NCBI RefSeq assembly: GCF_009882915.1
Contig: NZ_WTUW01000001.1
Span: 372,357-436,356 of the forward strand
Direction: 5' to 3'
From: Sneathiella litorea
GTDB taxonomy: Bacteria; Pseudomonadota; Alphaproteobacteria; Sneathiellales; Sneathiellaceae
DNA length: 64,000 bases
In this document: piece after piece, positions 1 to 9,849 of the stretch
How positions within the stretch are numbered: position 1 is the first letter of the stretch
Layout of the letters: every line of letters starts with the position of its first letter
The notes under the pieces: model-generated
The model's database searches: none
The model's input: only the letters and a program-made list of their open reading frames with translations
Told to the model about the DNA's origin: nothing
Position numbers and translations under genes: made by a program

Positions 1-505
1 CGCAGTAGCACAGGCTTGCGCCTAGCACCATAAATGCTTCCATCTTGAGCAAGCCGGACGTCGGCTGCATAACGATTAAAACACCCGCAAAACCAATAAG
101 AATAGCGCTCCAGCGATGAATCCCCACCTTTTCCTTGAACAAAGGAACGGAGAGAGCCGTCATCACAAACGGAGAGACAAAGAAGATAACTGTGGCGTCG
201 GCGAGAGGCAGATCTTTCAAGGATTGAAAAAATAACAGCGGTGCAAAAACACCGAAGATAATCCTGAGGCCGTGTCCGCGAATATTCCGGGTCTTGATCA
301 AACGCGGACCGCCGCGGGCAAAAAGCCAGACGCACAAAAATGGCATCAGGACGACCCCACGTATTGCGAGCATCTGAATGACCGAGTAATTAGCCTCCAC
401 CAGTAGTTTCGCAACCGCGTCCATGGTGCTCATAAAAAAAATGCCGGTGACCATAAAGATGATCCCCCGGATATTTTCCGAACTGGCGTTAAAGTTGAAC
501 GGCAT
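1..505 (-). CDS. EamA/DMT-family transporter, C-terminus outside window
   Basis: Reading the minus strand from the ATG at 505 gives an uninterrupted frame to the window edge (168 residues visible). It begins MPFNFNASSENIRG and continues through hydrophobic helices typical of the drug/metabolite transporter superfamily: a first helix ending in MDAVAKLLV, then an arginine near the second helix (LAIRGVVLMPF), then PLADATVIFFVSPFVMTALS and a glycine-rich helix. EamA proteins have ten helices in two repeats. About the first repeat is present here, so roughly half the protein lies beyond position 1. The substrate cannot be told; members export amino acids, nucleotides or drugs from the inner membrane. 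It is divergent from dapE, with 131 bp between the two starts. Confidence 0.8.
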   Translation of the reverse strand, partial: MPFNFNASSENIRGIIFMVTGIFFMSTMDAVAKLLVEANYSVIQMLAIRGVVLMPFLCVWLFARGGPRLIKTRNIRGHGLRIIFGVFAPLLFFQSLKDLPLADATVIFFVSPFVMTALSVPLFKEKVGIHRWSAILIGFAGVLIVMQPTSGLLKMEAFMVLGASLCYC

Positions 506-636
506 ATTTCTTCTTTCTGAATTAGCGAAGCAGTCTTATCTCGGGTACGGGAAAACTGCAATGACAGGCAGATATTTATTTCTCAACTCCACCTTCACCA
601 TTGACCGGATGCCCCGGCGAACGGTAAAGGTCATCT

Positions 637-1821
637 ATGGATAGAAAAGAAGAGAATTCAGAAGTCATTGCGCTAACACAGGCATTGATGCGTTGCGCAA
701 GTGTCACGCCCAAAGATGCCGGCGCGCTTGATGTGCTACAGAAAAATCTTGAAGAAACCGGGTTTGCCTGCCACCGGCTGATTTTCAGCGACGAGGGCAC
801 TCCGGATGTAGAGAACCTTTACGCCCGTTTTGGCACAGAAGGCCCGAATTTCTGCTTTGCCGGCCATACAGACGTTGTTCCCATCGGCGATGCTGATGCC
901 TGGAGTGTTGATCCCTTCAACGGCACCATCCGGGATGGCATGATTTATGGTCGTGGTGCCGCGGATATGAAAGCCGCAGTCGCCGCCTTTGCCATTGCCT
1001 CTCGGCGGTTTATCAAGGAAGGCAATGGCGCCTTCAATGGCTCTATCAGTCTATTGATCACTGGCGATGAGGAAGGCCCGGCGATTAACGGAACTCGTAA
1101 AGTCCTGGACTGGATGGCCGAGAAAGGTGAGAAGATCGATCATTGCGTCGTTGGCGAACCGACTAACCCCAACGAGCTTGGCGATATGGTCAAGATTGGC
1201 CGTCGTGGTTCCTTTACCGGCTATCTGACCGCTATTGGTACGGAGGGGCATGTGGCCTATCCGCATCTTGCCGATAATCCTGTGCCGCATCTCGCGGCTA
1301 TGGTGAGTGCTTTGGATAACCTCGTTCTCGATGAAGGGACGGAGCATTTCCAGCCGAGCAACCTTGAATTCACGACGATTGACGTCGGCAATCCCGCAAC
1401 AAATGTTATCCCGAAGTCGGCGCACGCTACCTTCAACATTCGTTTTAATACGCACCACAGTCTTGATTCACTTGAAATCACTGTTCGTGAGAGACTCGAG
1501 CAGGTAGCTAAGGAACGCGGTTGTCACTATGAGCTTGAATGCCGAAAAAATTCAGCGCCCTTCCTGACACCGGAAGGTGAATTCAGCGCCCTTATTGTCC
1601 GCGCCATTAAAAGCCGTTTGGGCAGAACACCGGAACTTTCGACAACCGGCGGCACCTCTGATGCACGCTTTATCAAGGATTTTTGCCCTGTTGCTGAATT
1701 TGGGCTTATCAGCCAGACCATGCACAAAATTGATGAGCGGGCGAATGTAACGGATGTGGAAGCATTGACCGATATCTATGCGGACATCCTGAAAAGCTAT
1801 TTTTCTAAAGACGGATGTTAA
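637..1821 (+). CDS. dapE: Succinyl-diaminopimelate desuccinylase
   Basis: Hydrolyses N-succinyl-LL-diaminopimelate to LL-diaminopimelate in the succinylase branch of lysine and peptidoglycan synthesis (cytoplasmic, two zinc ions). The 394 residues match the family's usual 375-400. The metal and catalytic signature is visible: GHTDVVP with H77 and D79, GRGAADMKA with the bridging D110, GDEEG with the general base E145, GEPTN, the late TGGTSDARF, and the last metal ligand near H363 (TMHKID). The ATG start has AAAGG six bases upstream, and residues 8-25 match the usual N-terminus. Its last 7 bases overlap the next gene, so the two are probably cotranscribed. Confidence 0.95.
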   Translation: MDRKEENSEVIALTQALMRCASVTPKDAGALDVLQKNLEETGFACHRLIFSDEGTPDVENLYARFGTEGPNFCFAGHTDVVPIGDADAWSVDPFNGTIRDGMIYGRGAADMKAAVAAFAIASRRFIKEGNGAFNGSISLLITGDEEGPAINGTRKVLDWMAEKGEKIDHCVVGEPTNPNELGDMVKIGRRGSFTGYLTAIGTEGHVAYPHLADNPVPHLAAMVSALDNLVLDEGTEHFQPSNLEFTTIDVGNPATNVIPKSAHATFNIRFNTHHSLDSLEITVRERLEQVAKERGCHYELECRKNSAPFLTPEGEFSALIVRAIKSRLGRTPELSTTGGTSDARFIKDFCPVAEFGLISQTMHKIDERANVTDVEALTDIYADILKSYFSKDGC

Positions 1822-2393
1822 ACTTTCGGGAAATCGTCAATTCTCTTTATGGCGCTTACCTGTTCGCGCGACGAGACCCCAACGCGCTCAGCCATTTCAA
1901 TATTTCAATGGAAGGCTTTTATCGTTCGTTTCTGGCAATGATCCTTGCCATCCCCCTCTTCGCGATCGAAAATTCCATCGACTACAGAAAAATTTCAACG
2001 GATACGGCGATTGTTCCATTCTTATTGCTGCTTTGCCTTGCCCTGTTGGTAAGCTGGGGAACTTACTTGTTGATCATGGCGGTACTCGCACGCTATATGG
2101 GTTTTTCCAACCACTACAGCGTGTTCGTCATCGTTTACAACTGGATGCAATTCGCAATTATCCTGCTCTGGCTTCCAATCTCGATTATCGCAACAGGCGT
2201 TCTTCCCGAAAGTTTTTCTTCAACAATGACCCTGTTTTTTATTGCCGCGACCTATATCTTTCTTTGGTACGTGCTTAAGGTCACGCTTAACCTATCCGGA
2301 ATGACGGCAACTGGATTTGCCTTTCTTGAATTTTTGATCGTGATCCTGATCCAGGGAATATTCTCAGAGTGGCTTTTTACGGCACCCGTCTAG
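1815..2393 (+). CDS. Conserved membrane protein of unknown function (YIP1-like)
   Basis: A 192-residue hydrophobic protein with about five predicted membrane helices (roughly residues 38-52, 64-90, 100-130, 137-157 and 165-187) and a charged, soluble first 35 residues. The ATG lies inside the end of dapE (7-base overlap), and the 3' end overlaps convergent truA by 4 bases, so the gene is tightly packed and likely translated with dapE. The N-terminal part resembles small alphaproteobacterial membrane proteins annotated as YIP1-family or hypothetical, but I do not recognise a specific function. Nothing visible suggests transport or catalysis. Confidence 0.75.
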   Translation: MLNFREIVNSLYGAYLFARRDPNALSHFNISMEGFYRSFLAMILAIPLFAIENSIDYRKISTDTAIVPFLLLLCLALLVSWGTYLLIMAVLARYMGFSNHYSVFVIVYNWMQFAIILLWLPISIIATGVLPESFSSTMTLFFIAATYIFLWYVLKVTLNLSGMTATGFAFLEFLIVILIQGIFSEWLFTAPV

Positions 2394-3130
2394 CCATAAT
2401 CCACACGCGTCAAATACAGGCCATAGGGCGGCGCATTTGGCCCCGCACGTTGACGATCCTTCGCGTCAAGCGCCTCCTGAAGGGTATCCCTCGTCCATTG
2501 CCCTGTCCCTACCAGGGAGAGACTTCCTACCATGGAGCGAACCTGGTTATGGAGGAAGGAAATGGCGGACGCGTGGACTTGAATCTCATCTCCGTCCCGT
2601 GAAACCGTCAACTTTTCAAGCGTCCGTATAGGTGAGTTTGCCTGACAGGCCGCGGCGCGAAAGCTAGTGAAGTCATGACGGCCAACCAGGACTTTCGCGG
2701 CGTCATTCATCGCGTCCACATTCAGCTCGCGTTTGACCAGCCAAGCAAGACCGACATCTACGGTCAAGGGGGCTCGCCGATTAATTATTCGATAGAGATA
2801 ATGCCGCTTGGTCGCAGAAAACCGTGCGCTGAACTCCGCCTCCACTTCCGCGCAATCAAGGATTGCTATTGGTGCCGGCTTTAAATGGTAGTTCAGCGCA
2901 TTCATCACGACTTGTGGTTTTCGGTCCGAGGTCAGCTCAAAGGTCGCAACCTGCCCAAGTGCATGCACACCGGCATCTGTCCGGCCCGCGCCCTGAATAC
3001 GCACATCCTCCCCGCAGAAATCGAAAATCGCTTCCTCGATATGTTGCTGGACCGAGGGACCGTTTTTCTGTCGTTGCCAACCGACAAGGTCCCGCCCATC
3101 ATATTCGATTGTGATGCGATAACAGGGCAT
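2390..3130 (-). CDS. truA: tRNA pseudouridine(38-40) synthase TruA
   Basis: Isomerises uridines 38-40 in the anticodon stem of many tRNAs to pseudouridine. The 246 residues fit the family. The N-terminal strand (YRITIEYDG, then GWQRQ) and the catalytic motif GAGRTDAGVHA with nucleophile Asp52 are clear; the later F-RAAACQA and VRSMVGSL segments are also family hallmarks. Its ATG overlaps the fmt stop as TGATG, so translation is coupled to fmt. The order def-fmt-truA on the minus strand is common in alphaproteobacteria and groups functions in initiation and tRNA maturation. Confidence 0.95.
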   Translation of the reverse strand: MPCYRITIEYDGRDLVGWQRQKNGPSVQQHIEEAIFDFCGEDVRIQGAGRTDAGVHALGQVATFELTSDRKPQVVMNALNYHLKPAPIAILDCAEVEAEFSARFSATKRHYLYRIINRRAPLTVDVGLAWLVKRELNVDAMNDAAKVLVGRHDFTSFRAAACQANSPIRTLEKLTVSRDGDEIQVHASAISFLHNQVRSMVGSLSLVGTGQWTRDTLQEALDAKDRQRAGPNAPPYGLYLTRVDYG

Positions 3131-4053
3131 CAGCCCAGCACCTCACCCTTAGCGATCGGGCGTCCATTAAGAAATGCATCTGCGCTCATCGGCCCCTTGC
3201 CCGCCGGTTGCAAGGTAAGGAGCCGTAATGCACCTTCCCCGCAGGCAACTGTTAATTGATCGTCCAGTACTTCACCGGGCTTACCGCTTCCATCAACCGG
3301 CGTCGCCGCCAATAGCTTGACGCGCTGTCCCTGATATTCAAAAAATGCACCTGGTGCCGGGTTCAACCCGCGGATATGTCGATCAAGATCGGAAGCGCTT
3401 TTGTGCCAGTCGATCGCCGCCTCGGATTTGGAAATTTTCTCCGCATAGGTCACGCCATCCGTCGCCTGCGGCATGGGGACAAGATCTGGATCCCCCAAGC
3501 GCGTAAGCGTCGCTAGCAAAAGTTCCGCCGCGGCATCGGCAAGAGCGTCATGGAGCGAACCCGCCGTTGTCTTGTCCGTTATTGGTAAACGTGTTTCGCT
3601 CAGAATGGGCCCGGTATCCAGCCCCGCTTCCATCTGCATGACGGCGATACCCGTCTCTTTATCTCCTGCCATGATAGCGCGTTGAATAGGGGCGGCGCCA
3701 CGCCAGCGCGGAAGAAGAGAGGCATGTAAGTTCAGACAACCGAGTTTTGGCGCATCCAAAATTGCCTGAGGCAAGATAAGTCCATAGGCAACGACAATGG
3801 CGGCGTCGAGTTTAAGGTCGGAGAATTCCGCTTGAACCTCGTCGGATTTCAGGGAAACCGGCGTTCGAACCGGCAACCCTTCCGCATCCGCCAACTGGTG
3901 AACTGCTGAGGAAAGGAGTTTCTTTCCTCGCCCCGCCCTGCGTGGCGGCTGGGAATAGACACAGGCAACCTCATGCGGTGACCCGATCAATGCTTTCAGG
4001 ATATGGGCGGAAAAAGCCGGTGTTCCCATAAAGGCAAGTCGTAATCCCGCCAT
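3130..4053 (-). CDS. fmt: Methionyl-tRNA formyltransferase
   Basis: Transfers formyl from 10-formyltetrahydrofolate to Met-tRNAfMet, making the initiator tRNA. The 307-residue length is normal. The N-terminal formyltransferase fold starts with RLAFMGTPAFS. The catalytic triad of the family is present as N108 and H110 in LNLHASLLPRWRG and D146 in LDTGPI. The C-terminal tRNA-binding OB domain occupies about residues 205-300. It lies 10 bases downstream of def and shares a base with the truA start, forming a def-fmt-truA operon. Confidence 0.96.
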   Translation of the reverse strand: MAGLRLAFMGTPAFSAHILKALIGSPHEVACVYSQPPRRAGRGKKLLSSAVHQLADAEGLPVRTPVSLKSDEVQAEFSDLKLDAAIVVAYGLILPQAILDAPKLGCLNLHASLLPRWRGAAPIQRAIMAGDKETGIAVMQMEAGLDTGPILSETRLPITDKTTAGSLHDALADAAAELLLATLTRLGDPDLVPMPQATDGVTYAEKISKSEAAIDWHKSASDLDRHIRGLNPAPGAFFEYQGQRVKLLAATPVDGSGKPGEVLDDQLTVACGEGALRLLTLQPAGKGPMSADAFLNGRPIAKGEVLG

Positions 4054-4063
4054 AACGGCTCCT

Positions 4064-4585
4064 TCAACTCGCCATTTTTTTCTGTTTAAGCAACTTTCTC
4101 AAGATCATATTGCGTTTGAGGGCGGAAAGATGATCAACGAAAAGGATACCATCAAGGTGATCTATCTCATGCTGGACACAGGTGGCAAGCAATCCGTCTG
4201 CACGCAATGTCTGTTGCTTGCCCTCTACGTCAAGATAACTCACCTCAATTTCAGCAGGCCGCGCCACGTCTGCATAATGATCGGGTACGGAAAGACAGCC
4301 TTCCTCATAAATCGCATCTTCATCAGATACCCAGGTTATCTCCGGATTGATGAGTGCGAGCGGCTGCGGCTCTTCTCCTTCGCTCCCCTTGCCAATAACA
4401 TCGACGACAAGCAGGCGCTTTTGCACACCCACCTGAATGGCCGCAAGACCAATTCCGGGCGCGTCATACATGGTCTCAAACATGTTGTCGACCAGAGTGC
4501 GAATTTCCGCGTCCACATTTTCGACCGGTTTGGAGATGGTTTTCAAAAGCGGGTCTGGCGCTGTATATATGGGCAAAAGGGCCAT
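4064..4585 (-). CDS. def: Peptide deformylase
   Basis: Removes the N-formyl group from new polypeptides. The 173-residue length is typical. All three metal motifs are intact: [10 protein letters not shown] (residues 44-53), EGCLS with metal ligand Cys97, and QHEIDH with two histidine ligands and the catalytic glutamate. The insert [13 protein letters not shown] between the first two motifs is common in alphaproteobacterial type I enzymes. It is the first gene of the def-fmt-truA set and divergent from rmuC. A GGAAC-type ribosome site precedes the ATG. Confidence 0.96.
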   Translation of the reverse strand: MALLPIYTAPDPLLKTISKPVENVDAEIRTLVDNMFETMYDAPGIGLAAIQVGVQKRLLVVDVIGKGSEGEEPQPLALINPEITWVSDEDAIYEEGCLSVPDHYADVARPAEIEVSYLDVEGKQQTLRADGLLATCVQHEIDHLDGILFVDHLSALKRNMILRKLLKQKKMAS

Positions 4586-4696
4586 GGTGTTCCGTTGTCG
4601 TTCACGTTACGATATATCAATGTGTAGGTATTATGCCTGTTCACGTTCGTCAAGGCTATTGACGGACAGGAAACAGAGCGTCAGAGAGAGGATTTA

Positions 4697-5827
4697 ATGG
4701 AAATTACCCTCATCGCGGTTATCGGCTTATTGCTGATCGTCATGCTGGTTATGTTCTTCAAGATGGCGAAGGCAGAAAAACTGGCCGAAAATGCATCCAC
4801 GAATAGCGAGAACCTGACCCGTCTTACTGAGAGCCTGCTAAACCAGCACGCTCAGCTTGAAGGGCAGTTGAAGCAAATCTCGACCGATAGTGCCCAAAGC
4901 CGTCAGGAGATAAATCAGACCTTGAGTGAACGGCTGGATACTGTCTCTAAACGCCTTGGAGACAGCCTGAACCAGTCTGCCGAAAAAACAGGGCAAAGCC
5001 TGACTGAATTGCAAACGCGACTCGCGGTGATTGATAAAGCGCAGAGCAACCTGACAGAACTTTCCAACCAGGTCGTCGGGCTACAGGATATTCTTGCGAA
5101 CAAACAGGCCCGTGGCGCCTTTGGTGAGATTCAGCTTAACGATCTGGTCAAATCGGCGCTGCCCCCGTCTGCCTATGAATTCCAGGTAACACTCGGTAAC
5201 GGGCGGCGCGCTGACTGCCTGATCAAGCTCCCCAACCCACCGGGTTCCATCGTCGTGGATGCAAAATTCCCGCTTGAAAGCTTTCACATGCTCAGACAAG
5301 CCGAAACCGACACCGATAGACTTCAGGCCGCGCGCGCATTTACCGGCGCGATGCAAAAGCACATCGCGGATATCAGCGAAAAATATATTCTGGACGGTGA
5401 AACCGCCGAATCAGCGCTACTTTTCCTTCCCTCTGAGGCGGTGTATGCGGAACTTCACGCTAATTTTCCCGCAATCCTGGAGCGCTCTTACAGGGCGCGA
5501 GTCTGGATTGTCTCGCCCACCACACTGATGGCAACACTTAATACCGTGCGCGCGGTTCTGAAAGACAGCCAGATGCGGGCGCAGGCGGGCGTCATTCAGA
5601 AGGAAGTCGGGGTTCTGTTAAAAGATGTCGAGCGAATGGATGCGCGCGTTGGCAATCTCGGAAAGCATTTCCTTCAGGCCAGCAAGGATATTGAACTAAT
5701 AGAAACTTCGAGCCGGAAAATCAGCAGCCGCGCTGAGAAAATCGAGGAATTACAGCTGGGCGAGGAAGAGAGTGACCTTCTAGCGGGTCCGCCGGAACAG
5801 CCTCACCAAATGGAAGAGCGGAGCTAA
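4697..5827 (+). CDS. rmuC: DNA recombination protein RmuC homologue
   Basis: 376 residues. An N-terminal membrane helix (about residues 4-22) is followed by a long coiled coil (about 28-125) and the conserved RmuC nuclease-like domain from GAFGEIQL (about 137) to residue 345, including [20 protein letters not shown] and [10 protein letters not shown]. Family members limit inversions between repeats, and the fold is related to PD-(D/E)XK nucleases; D and K in VVDAKFP would be part of such a site. The biochemical reaction is not established. The ATG follows GAGAGAGGA. The 3' end overlaps recR by 4 bases in a convergent arrangement. Confidence 0.93.
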   Translation: MEITLIAVIGLLLIVMLVMFFKMAKAEKLAENASTNSENLTRLTESLLNQHAQLEGQLKQISTDSAQSRQEINQTLSERLDTVSKRLGDSLNQSAEKTGQSLTELQTRLAVIDKAQSNLTELSNQVVGLQDILANKQARGAFGEIQLNDLVKSALPPSAYEFQVTLGNGRRADCLIKLPNPPGSIVVDAKFPLESFHMLRQAETDTDRLQAARAFTGAMQKHIADISEKYILDGETAESALLFLPSEAVYAELHANFPAILERSYRARVWIVSPTTLMATLNTVRAVLKDSQMRAQAGVIQKEVGVLLKDVERMDARVGNLGKHFLQASKDIELIETSSRKISSRAEKIEELQLGEEESDLLAGPPEQPHQMEERS

Positions 5828-6420
5828 CTTATCGAGCGACGGGATTTTAGTGCTGCGGACAGCGTCCCGTCGTCAAGATAGTCAAGTTCCCCGCCAACCG
5901 GAACGCCATGGGCAAGCCGGGTGATCTGAACGCCAAAATCGGAGAGGCGATCAGAAAGGTAGTGCGATGTCGTCTGGCCATCAACTGTCGCATTGAGAGC
6001 AAGGATTACCTCGGCAATGCCCCCCTCTCCAACGCGGCGTATCAAAGGCTCTATATTAAGTTCATCCGGTCCAATCCCATCGAGAGCGGAGAGAGTTCCG
6101 CCAAGCACATGGTACAGCCCGCGAAAAGCATTTGAGCGTTCCAGCGCCCAGAGATCAGATACGTCCTCCACGATACAAAGAAGGCTTTGGTCCCGCTTGG
6201 TATCACGGCAAATATCACAGGGGTCCGTCACGTCGAGATTACCGCATTGACCGCACACCTTCACATTCTCGGCTGCGGCCCGCATCGCGGTAGAAAGCGG
6301 CGTCAACAGGCTTTCACGACGACTAATCAGATACAGCGTCGCACGGCGTGCCGAGCGGGGACCCAGCCCCGGGAGTTTGGAAAGAAGCTGAATAAGGTGC
6401 TCAATTTCAGACTGGCTCAT
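5824..6420 (-). CDS. recR: Recombination mediator RecR
   Basis: Acts with RecO (and RecF) to load RecA on gaps. The 198 residues comprise a helix-hairpin-helix ([14 protein letters not shown], residues 13-26), a C4 zinc finger (C56, C59, C68, C71) and a Toprim domain beginning at LCIVED (E85) with the [14 protein letters not shown] segment. It lies 20 bases downstream of the YbaB gene in the widely conserved dnaX-ybaB-recR order, probably one transcript. Confidence 0.97.
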   Translation of the reverse strand: MSQSEIEHLIQLLSKLPGLGPRSARRATLYLISRRESLLTPLSTAMRAAAENVKVCGQCGNLDVTDPCDICRDTKRDQSLLCIVEDVSDLWALERSNAFRGLYHVLGGTLSALDGIGPDELNIEPLIRRVGEGGIAEVILALNATVDGQTTSHYLSDRLSDFGVQITRLAHGVPVGGELDYLDDGTLSAALKSRRSIS

Positions 6421-6440
6421 GTTTTGTGTATGCCGTCCGC

Positions 6441-6764
6441 TCAGAATGGCATCTGCATGCCCGGTGGAAGCTGCAGCCCGCCGGTCATTTCTTTCATCTT
6501 CTCCGCCGAATAGGCATCGACCTTGCTGCGCGCATCCGCATGAGCGGCAATGATAAGATCTTCCATTACTTCCTTGTCTTCTGGATCGACAAGAGAAGAA
6601 TCGACCTCGAGCTTGCGCATTTCACCTTTGCAATTGAGTGTCACCTTGACCATGCCAGCCCCGGATTGCCCAATAACCTCATGGGACTCCAACTCAGCCT
6701 GCATATCGGCCATTTTGCTTTGCATTTCTTTGGCCTGCTTCATCAGGTTGCCAAGGTTCTTCAT
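6441..6764 (-). CDS. YbaB/EbfC nucleoid-associated protein
   Basis: A 107-residue DNA-binding protein that forms dimers and coats DNA. It shows the family pattern of an N-terminal helix ([15 protein letters not shown]), a central beta region ([19 protein letters not shown]) and a C-terminal helix plus a Gly/Pro-rich tail. The start overlaps the dnaX stop as TAATG, so translation is coupled to the polymerase clamp-loader gene. Role at replication forks is an inference from the conserved linkage only. Confidence 0.95.
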   Translation of the reverse strand: MKNLGNLMKQAKEMQSKMADMQAELESHEVIGQSGAGMVKVTLNCKGEMRKLEVDSSLVDPEDKEVMEDLIIAAHADARSKVDAYSAEKMKEMTGGLQLPPGMQMPF

Positions 6765-8596
6765 TAGAGGATATCTCCATCTTCAATTTCATCATCACCG
6801 GATATGTCATCGGGATGCATTATGTCAAGGGAGGGGCCAAGATGACGAACCTCCCGTATTGTTGCTGCGGGAAAGAGTGACTTGATGTTTTGCACCATCG
6901 GATGACGTTCAAGGGCGGCTATTTCCGCTGCCTTATCACTCTGGCGCTTCTCTGCAACAGTTGGCGCCCCTTCCGCCTGCGCTGTCATGCGAACTTCCCA
7001 AGAGTCCCCCGTGATCTCACGCAGCCGCTTGCCAAGGCGATTTGCCAAATCTGAAGCGGCGCCGGCGGCCGGACTGAATTCGATCAATCCCTGCTCAAAT
7101 GTTACGGGCCGGAGGAAATTGAGAACTTCGCCCTTGAGTTTGATGTCCTGCCGTTCCGTGAGCAAATCGACCACGTCCTCAAGGGATTGAAGCGGTTCTT
7201 TCTGAATGATCGGCTCTGCTTTTACCGGTTCAGCTTCCGGTAGGCGGTCATTATCGGAGACAAGCGATAAATGAGCACGCGGTTCAGTATCCGATTGCGG
7301 TGCTGGGGATGCAGAAAGCGCTAACGCCGCCCCGCGCCCCCCACTGGACGTCATCGAGCTCCCCGCTTGCGGACCGGATGGTGGCCTGCCACCCCCATTA
7401 ACGGATGGAGCCATCCCTCCACCTTTCGGCCCGTCAGCCACCTGCCGGGCAAGATCATTCGGGGTGGGCATCTCGCTCACATAGGCGAGTCGGACAAGAA
7501 CCATCTCTGCCGCAGCAAGCGGCATCGGCGCGCGGCTTACCTCTTCTAGCCCTTTCAACAGCATCTGCCATGTGCGGGCGAGCACGGGCATGGAGAGTTT
7601 CTTGGCCATTTCCTCGCCTCGCGAAATCTCTCCACCCGCCATAGCGATATTATTGGCAGCCTCCGGCGTGACTTTAAGTGACGTCAGCCAATGGGTCAGT
7701 TCCAGCAGGTCCTGTATAATCACGACAGGATCCGCACCACTGTCATACTGACCGCGCAGAAGCGCAAGCGCCGCCTTGATATCCCCTTCCATCAGCAGGC
7801 CAAGCAGATCAAGAATACGGGTCCGGTCCGCGAGTCCAAGCATATCGCGTACCTGCAGCGCCGTTACTTTTCCATCTCCATGTGCAATCGCCTGATCCAG
7901 CAGTGAGAGCCCGTCACGCACCGACCCCTCTGCTGCGCGGGCAATCAGGGCAAGGGCGTCCTCCTCTATCTCGGCCTGTTCCTTTTCAGCGATAGTAGCG
8001 AAATAGGCAGCAAGCGTGTCGCCATCGACGCGTTTCAGATCAAACCGCTGACAGCGAGAGAGAACAGTAACGGGGATTTTCCGAATCTCAGTCGTTGCAA
8101 AAATGAACTTCACATGCTCTGGCGGCTCTTCCAGCGTCTTCAAAAGCGCATTGAAGGCGTTTTTGGAGAGCATGTGCACTTCGTCAATAATGTAGATTTT
8201 GAACCGCGCGGCAACAGGCAGGTAGCGCACGCCATCAATCAATTCGCGGATATCATCGACACCGGTGCGGCTGGCCGCGTCCATCTCCATCACGTCTTGA
8301 TGGCGGTCTTCGGCAATTGCGACGCAGTTCGGGCAGACACCACAAGGCGTAACCGTTGGACCACCTGAGCCATCGGGCCCGGTGCAGTTCAGACCGCGCG
8401 CCATGATACGCGCCGTTGTCGTCTTTCCGATTCCCCGCGTTCCCGTCAGAACAAAGGCATGCGCAAGACGTCCCGCTTCCAACGCGTTGGAAAGCGTTTT
8501 CACCATCGCTTCATGGCCGATCAGTTCGTCAAAATTTGACGGGCGGTATTTACGCGCAAGAACTCGATAGGGGCTGTTGGTTTGATTGCTTGTCAT
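6764..8596 (-). CDS. dnaX: DNA polymerase III subunits gamma and tau
   Basis: AAA+ clamp-loader subunit, 610 residues. Visible are Walker A GTRGIGKT (52-59), the zinc cysteines C71, C85, C88 and C91, Walker B IIDEVH (136-141), the arginine-finger motif LSRCQRF (179-185) and a Pro/Gly/Ser-rich linker (about 375-450) before a C-terminal tau-like domain. The linker and tail are typical of alphaproteobacterial tau proteins. I did not find a convincing A-rich slippery heptamer, so a separate short gamma form is not supported here. First gene of dnaX-ybaB-recR. Confidence 0.97.
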   Translation of the reverse strand: MTSNQTNSPYRVLARKYRPSNFDELIGHEAMVKTLSNALEAGRLAHAFVLTGTRGIGKTTTARIMARGLNCTGPDGSGGPTVTPCGVCPNCVAIAEDRHQDVMEMDAASRTGVDDIRELIDGVRYLPVAARFKIYIIDEVHMLSKNAFNALLKTLEEPPEHVKFIFATTEIRKIPVTVLSRCQRFDLKRVDGDTLAAYFATIAEKEQAEIEEDALALIARAAEGSVRDGLSLLDQAIAHGDGKVTALQVRDMLGLADRTRILDLLGLLMEGDIKAALALLRGQYDSGADPVVIIQDLLELTHWLTSLKVTPEAANNIAMAGGEISRGEEMAKKLSMPVLARTWQMLLKGLEEVSRAPMPLAAAEMVLVRLAYVSEMPTPNDLARQVADGPKGGGMAPSVNGGGRPPSGPQAGSSMTSSGGRGAALALSASPAPQSDTEPRAHLSLVSDNDRLPEAEPVKAEPIIQKEPLQSLEDVVDLLTERQDIKLKGEVLNFLRPVTFEQGLIEFSPAAGAASDLANRLGKRLREITGDSWEVRMTAQAEGAPTVAEKRQSDKAAEIAALERHPMVQNIKSLFPAATIREVRHLGPSLDIMHPDDISGDDEIEDGDIL

Positions 8597-8684
8597 ATCA
8601 CAATCATAGCAGAGAACTTCTCTGTAATGCCAGCCAAAGGAAGAGGAAATGTTCCTATATCTGCGGGAGGTCTATAAGAGAGAA

Positions 8685-8780
8685 GAAGACTGACAACGAC
8701 CCGCACCGAAACTCGTTACGGCTGCTTCCTTCCGGATCTGACCGGGTTCGCGAGGAGCACGCCCATCGCCAGCCTTCCAC
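8685..8780 (-). ncRNA. ffs: Signal recognition particle 4.5S RNA
   Basis: The minus strand carries the universal domain IV core, GGTCAGATCCGGAAGGAAGC followed by AGCC (positions 8743-8720), with flanking strands that pair: CCTCGCGAACCC before it and GTAACGAG after it, and an outer helix joining GGCTGGCGA (about 8774-8766) to TCGTTGTCAGTC (about 8699-8688). The apical loop is GGAA. RNA binds Ffh for cotranslational targeting to the membrane. The ends are estimated to within about 5 bases from helix pairing and the promoter upstream. It lies upstream of, and in the same direction as, dnaX, a common place for ffs in this group. Confidence 0.9.
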
Positions 8781-8785
8781 CGCCT

Positions 8786-8813
8786 ATATCATGCAGTTCC
8801 TAAAGAGAAGCAA
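8786..8813 (-). promoter_or_regulatory. Likely sigma-70-type promoter of ffs
   Basis: On the minus strand TTGCTT (8813-8808) and TGATAT (8791-8786) are separated by 16 bases. Initiation about 7 bases downstream would fall near 8779, matching the 5' end expected from SRP RNA folding. The element is inferred by eye. Confidence 0.5.
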
Positions 8814-8913
8814 GCCCTTTTTCCTGTTTTTTTGCTCTGCATCTTGAACAATCATTCAAAATTTAACGTGTTGGCGATTGCAGGAACGGATAAGTTGTGA
8901 CAATCTGCCGCTC

Positions 8914-9849
8914 ATGAAAAAACCAATTGTCTTTGCTGGCGGCGATCTCGACCGCGCGTCCCAACTGCGGACGGATCCAAACTGGATAGAACAAAAAATA
9001 ACAGATCCGAGCAGCCGGTTCCTTCCGATGCATCAGTTGAAGGCGTTGATTAGCCTGAAGGAAGGTGCGCGTATTGACTGGCGTGGGTATTCGGAGTTGC
9101 AGGAATTTATTGCAGCAGATGCCAATGTCATATTTCTGGGCATTGGGGAGGAGATCTGCCACTTTGCGGTTGATGTTTCGACCATTGAAAATCCGAAGCG
9201 GCCGCCGAATGAGGATTGGGGCAAGTTTATTGATGTGCGCTCTGTCGCGCCGCAATTGAGCTCCGGTGAGGCTGGCGCTTTAGCCCAGGCACGTTCAATG
9301 ATTGACTGGCATAACCGGCACGGCTTCTGTGCGGTTTGTGGCATCCGCACCCAGACCCAGGAGGCGGGATATTCCCGAAAATGCGAGGATACCAGTTGCG
9401 GAGCCACGCATTTTCCGCGCACAGACCCGGTAGCCATTATGATGGTGACCAAAGGCGATAAATGTCTTCTCGGTCAGGGGATAAATTTTCCAGGAGATTT
9501 CTATTCTTGCCTAGCCGGGTTCATCGAGCCTGGAGAGACCATCGAACAGGGCGTCATTCGCGAAGTATGGGAAGAATCAAGAATTAAGGCCACGAATGTT
9601 CGCTATCATCAGTCGCAACCCTGGCCTTTCCCATCCTCTCTCATGATCGGATGTTTTGCCGAGGCGCTCAATGAGAATATTACAGTGGACCGAACAGAGC
9701 TCAATGACGCGAGATGGTTCAGCCGCGAAGAAGTCCGCATGATGTTGGAACAAAGCACCAAGCCGACAGGATTACGCATGGGTGGGCCCATTGCCCTTGC
9801 CCATCAGCTGGCGAAAGCCTGGGTCGAGGAAACCGAGCCGGTAGCTTAG
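8914..9849 (+). CDS. nudC: NAD(H) pyrophosphatase, NudC-type Nudix hydrolase
   Basis: Hydrolyses NADH to NMNH and AMP, and in other bacteria removes NAD caps from RNA. The chosen ATG gives 311 residues; the frame also extends upstream to a TTG at 8878. Visible are the N-terminal domain (FAGGDLDRASQLR), a four-cysteine zinc finger (residues 139, 142, 157, 162), the Nudix box beginning GFIEPGE near residue 202, and the NADH-pyrophosphatase signature SQPWPFPSS. Oddity: the box reads REVWEESRI, so the usual glycine of EExGI is Arg. The catalytic glutamates remain. Convergent with the next gene (4-base overlap). Confidence 0.9.
   Translation: MKKPIVFAGGDLDRASQLRTDPNWIEQKITDPSSRFLPMHQLKALISLKEGARIDWRGYSELQEFIAADANVIFLGIGEEICHFAVDVSTIENPKRPPNEDWGKFIDVRSVAPQLSSGEAGALAQARSMIDWHNRHGFCAVCGIRTQTQEAGYSRKCEDTSCGATHFPRTDPVAIMMVTKGDKCLLGQGINFPGDFYSCLAGFIEPGETIEQGVIREVWEESRIKATNVRYHQSQPWPFPSSLMIGCFAEALNENITVDRTELNDARWFSREEVRMMLEQSTKPTGLRMGGPIALAHQLAKAWVEETEPVA

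Noticed and set aside
6764-8596. Programmed frameshift in dnaX
   Set aside because: No convincing A-rich slippery heptamer followed by a stem was found.
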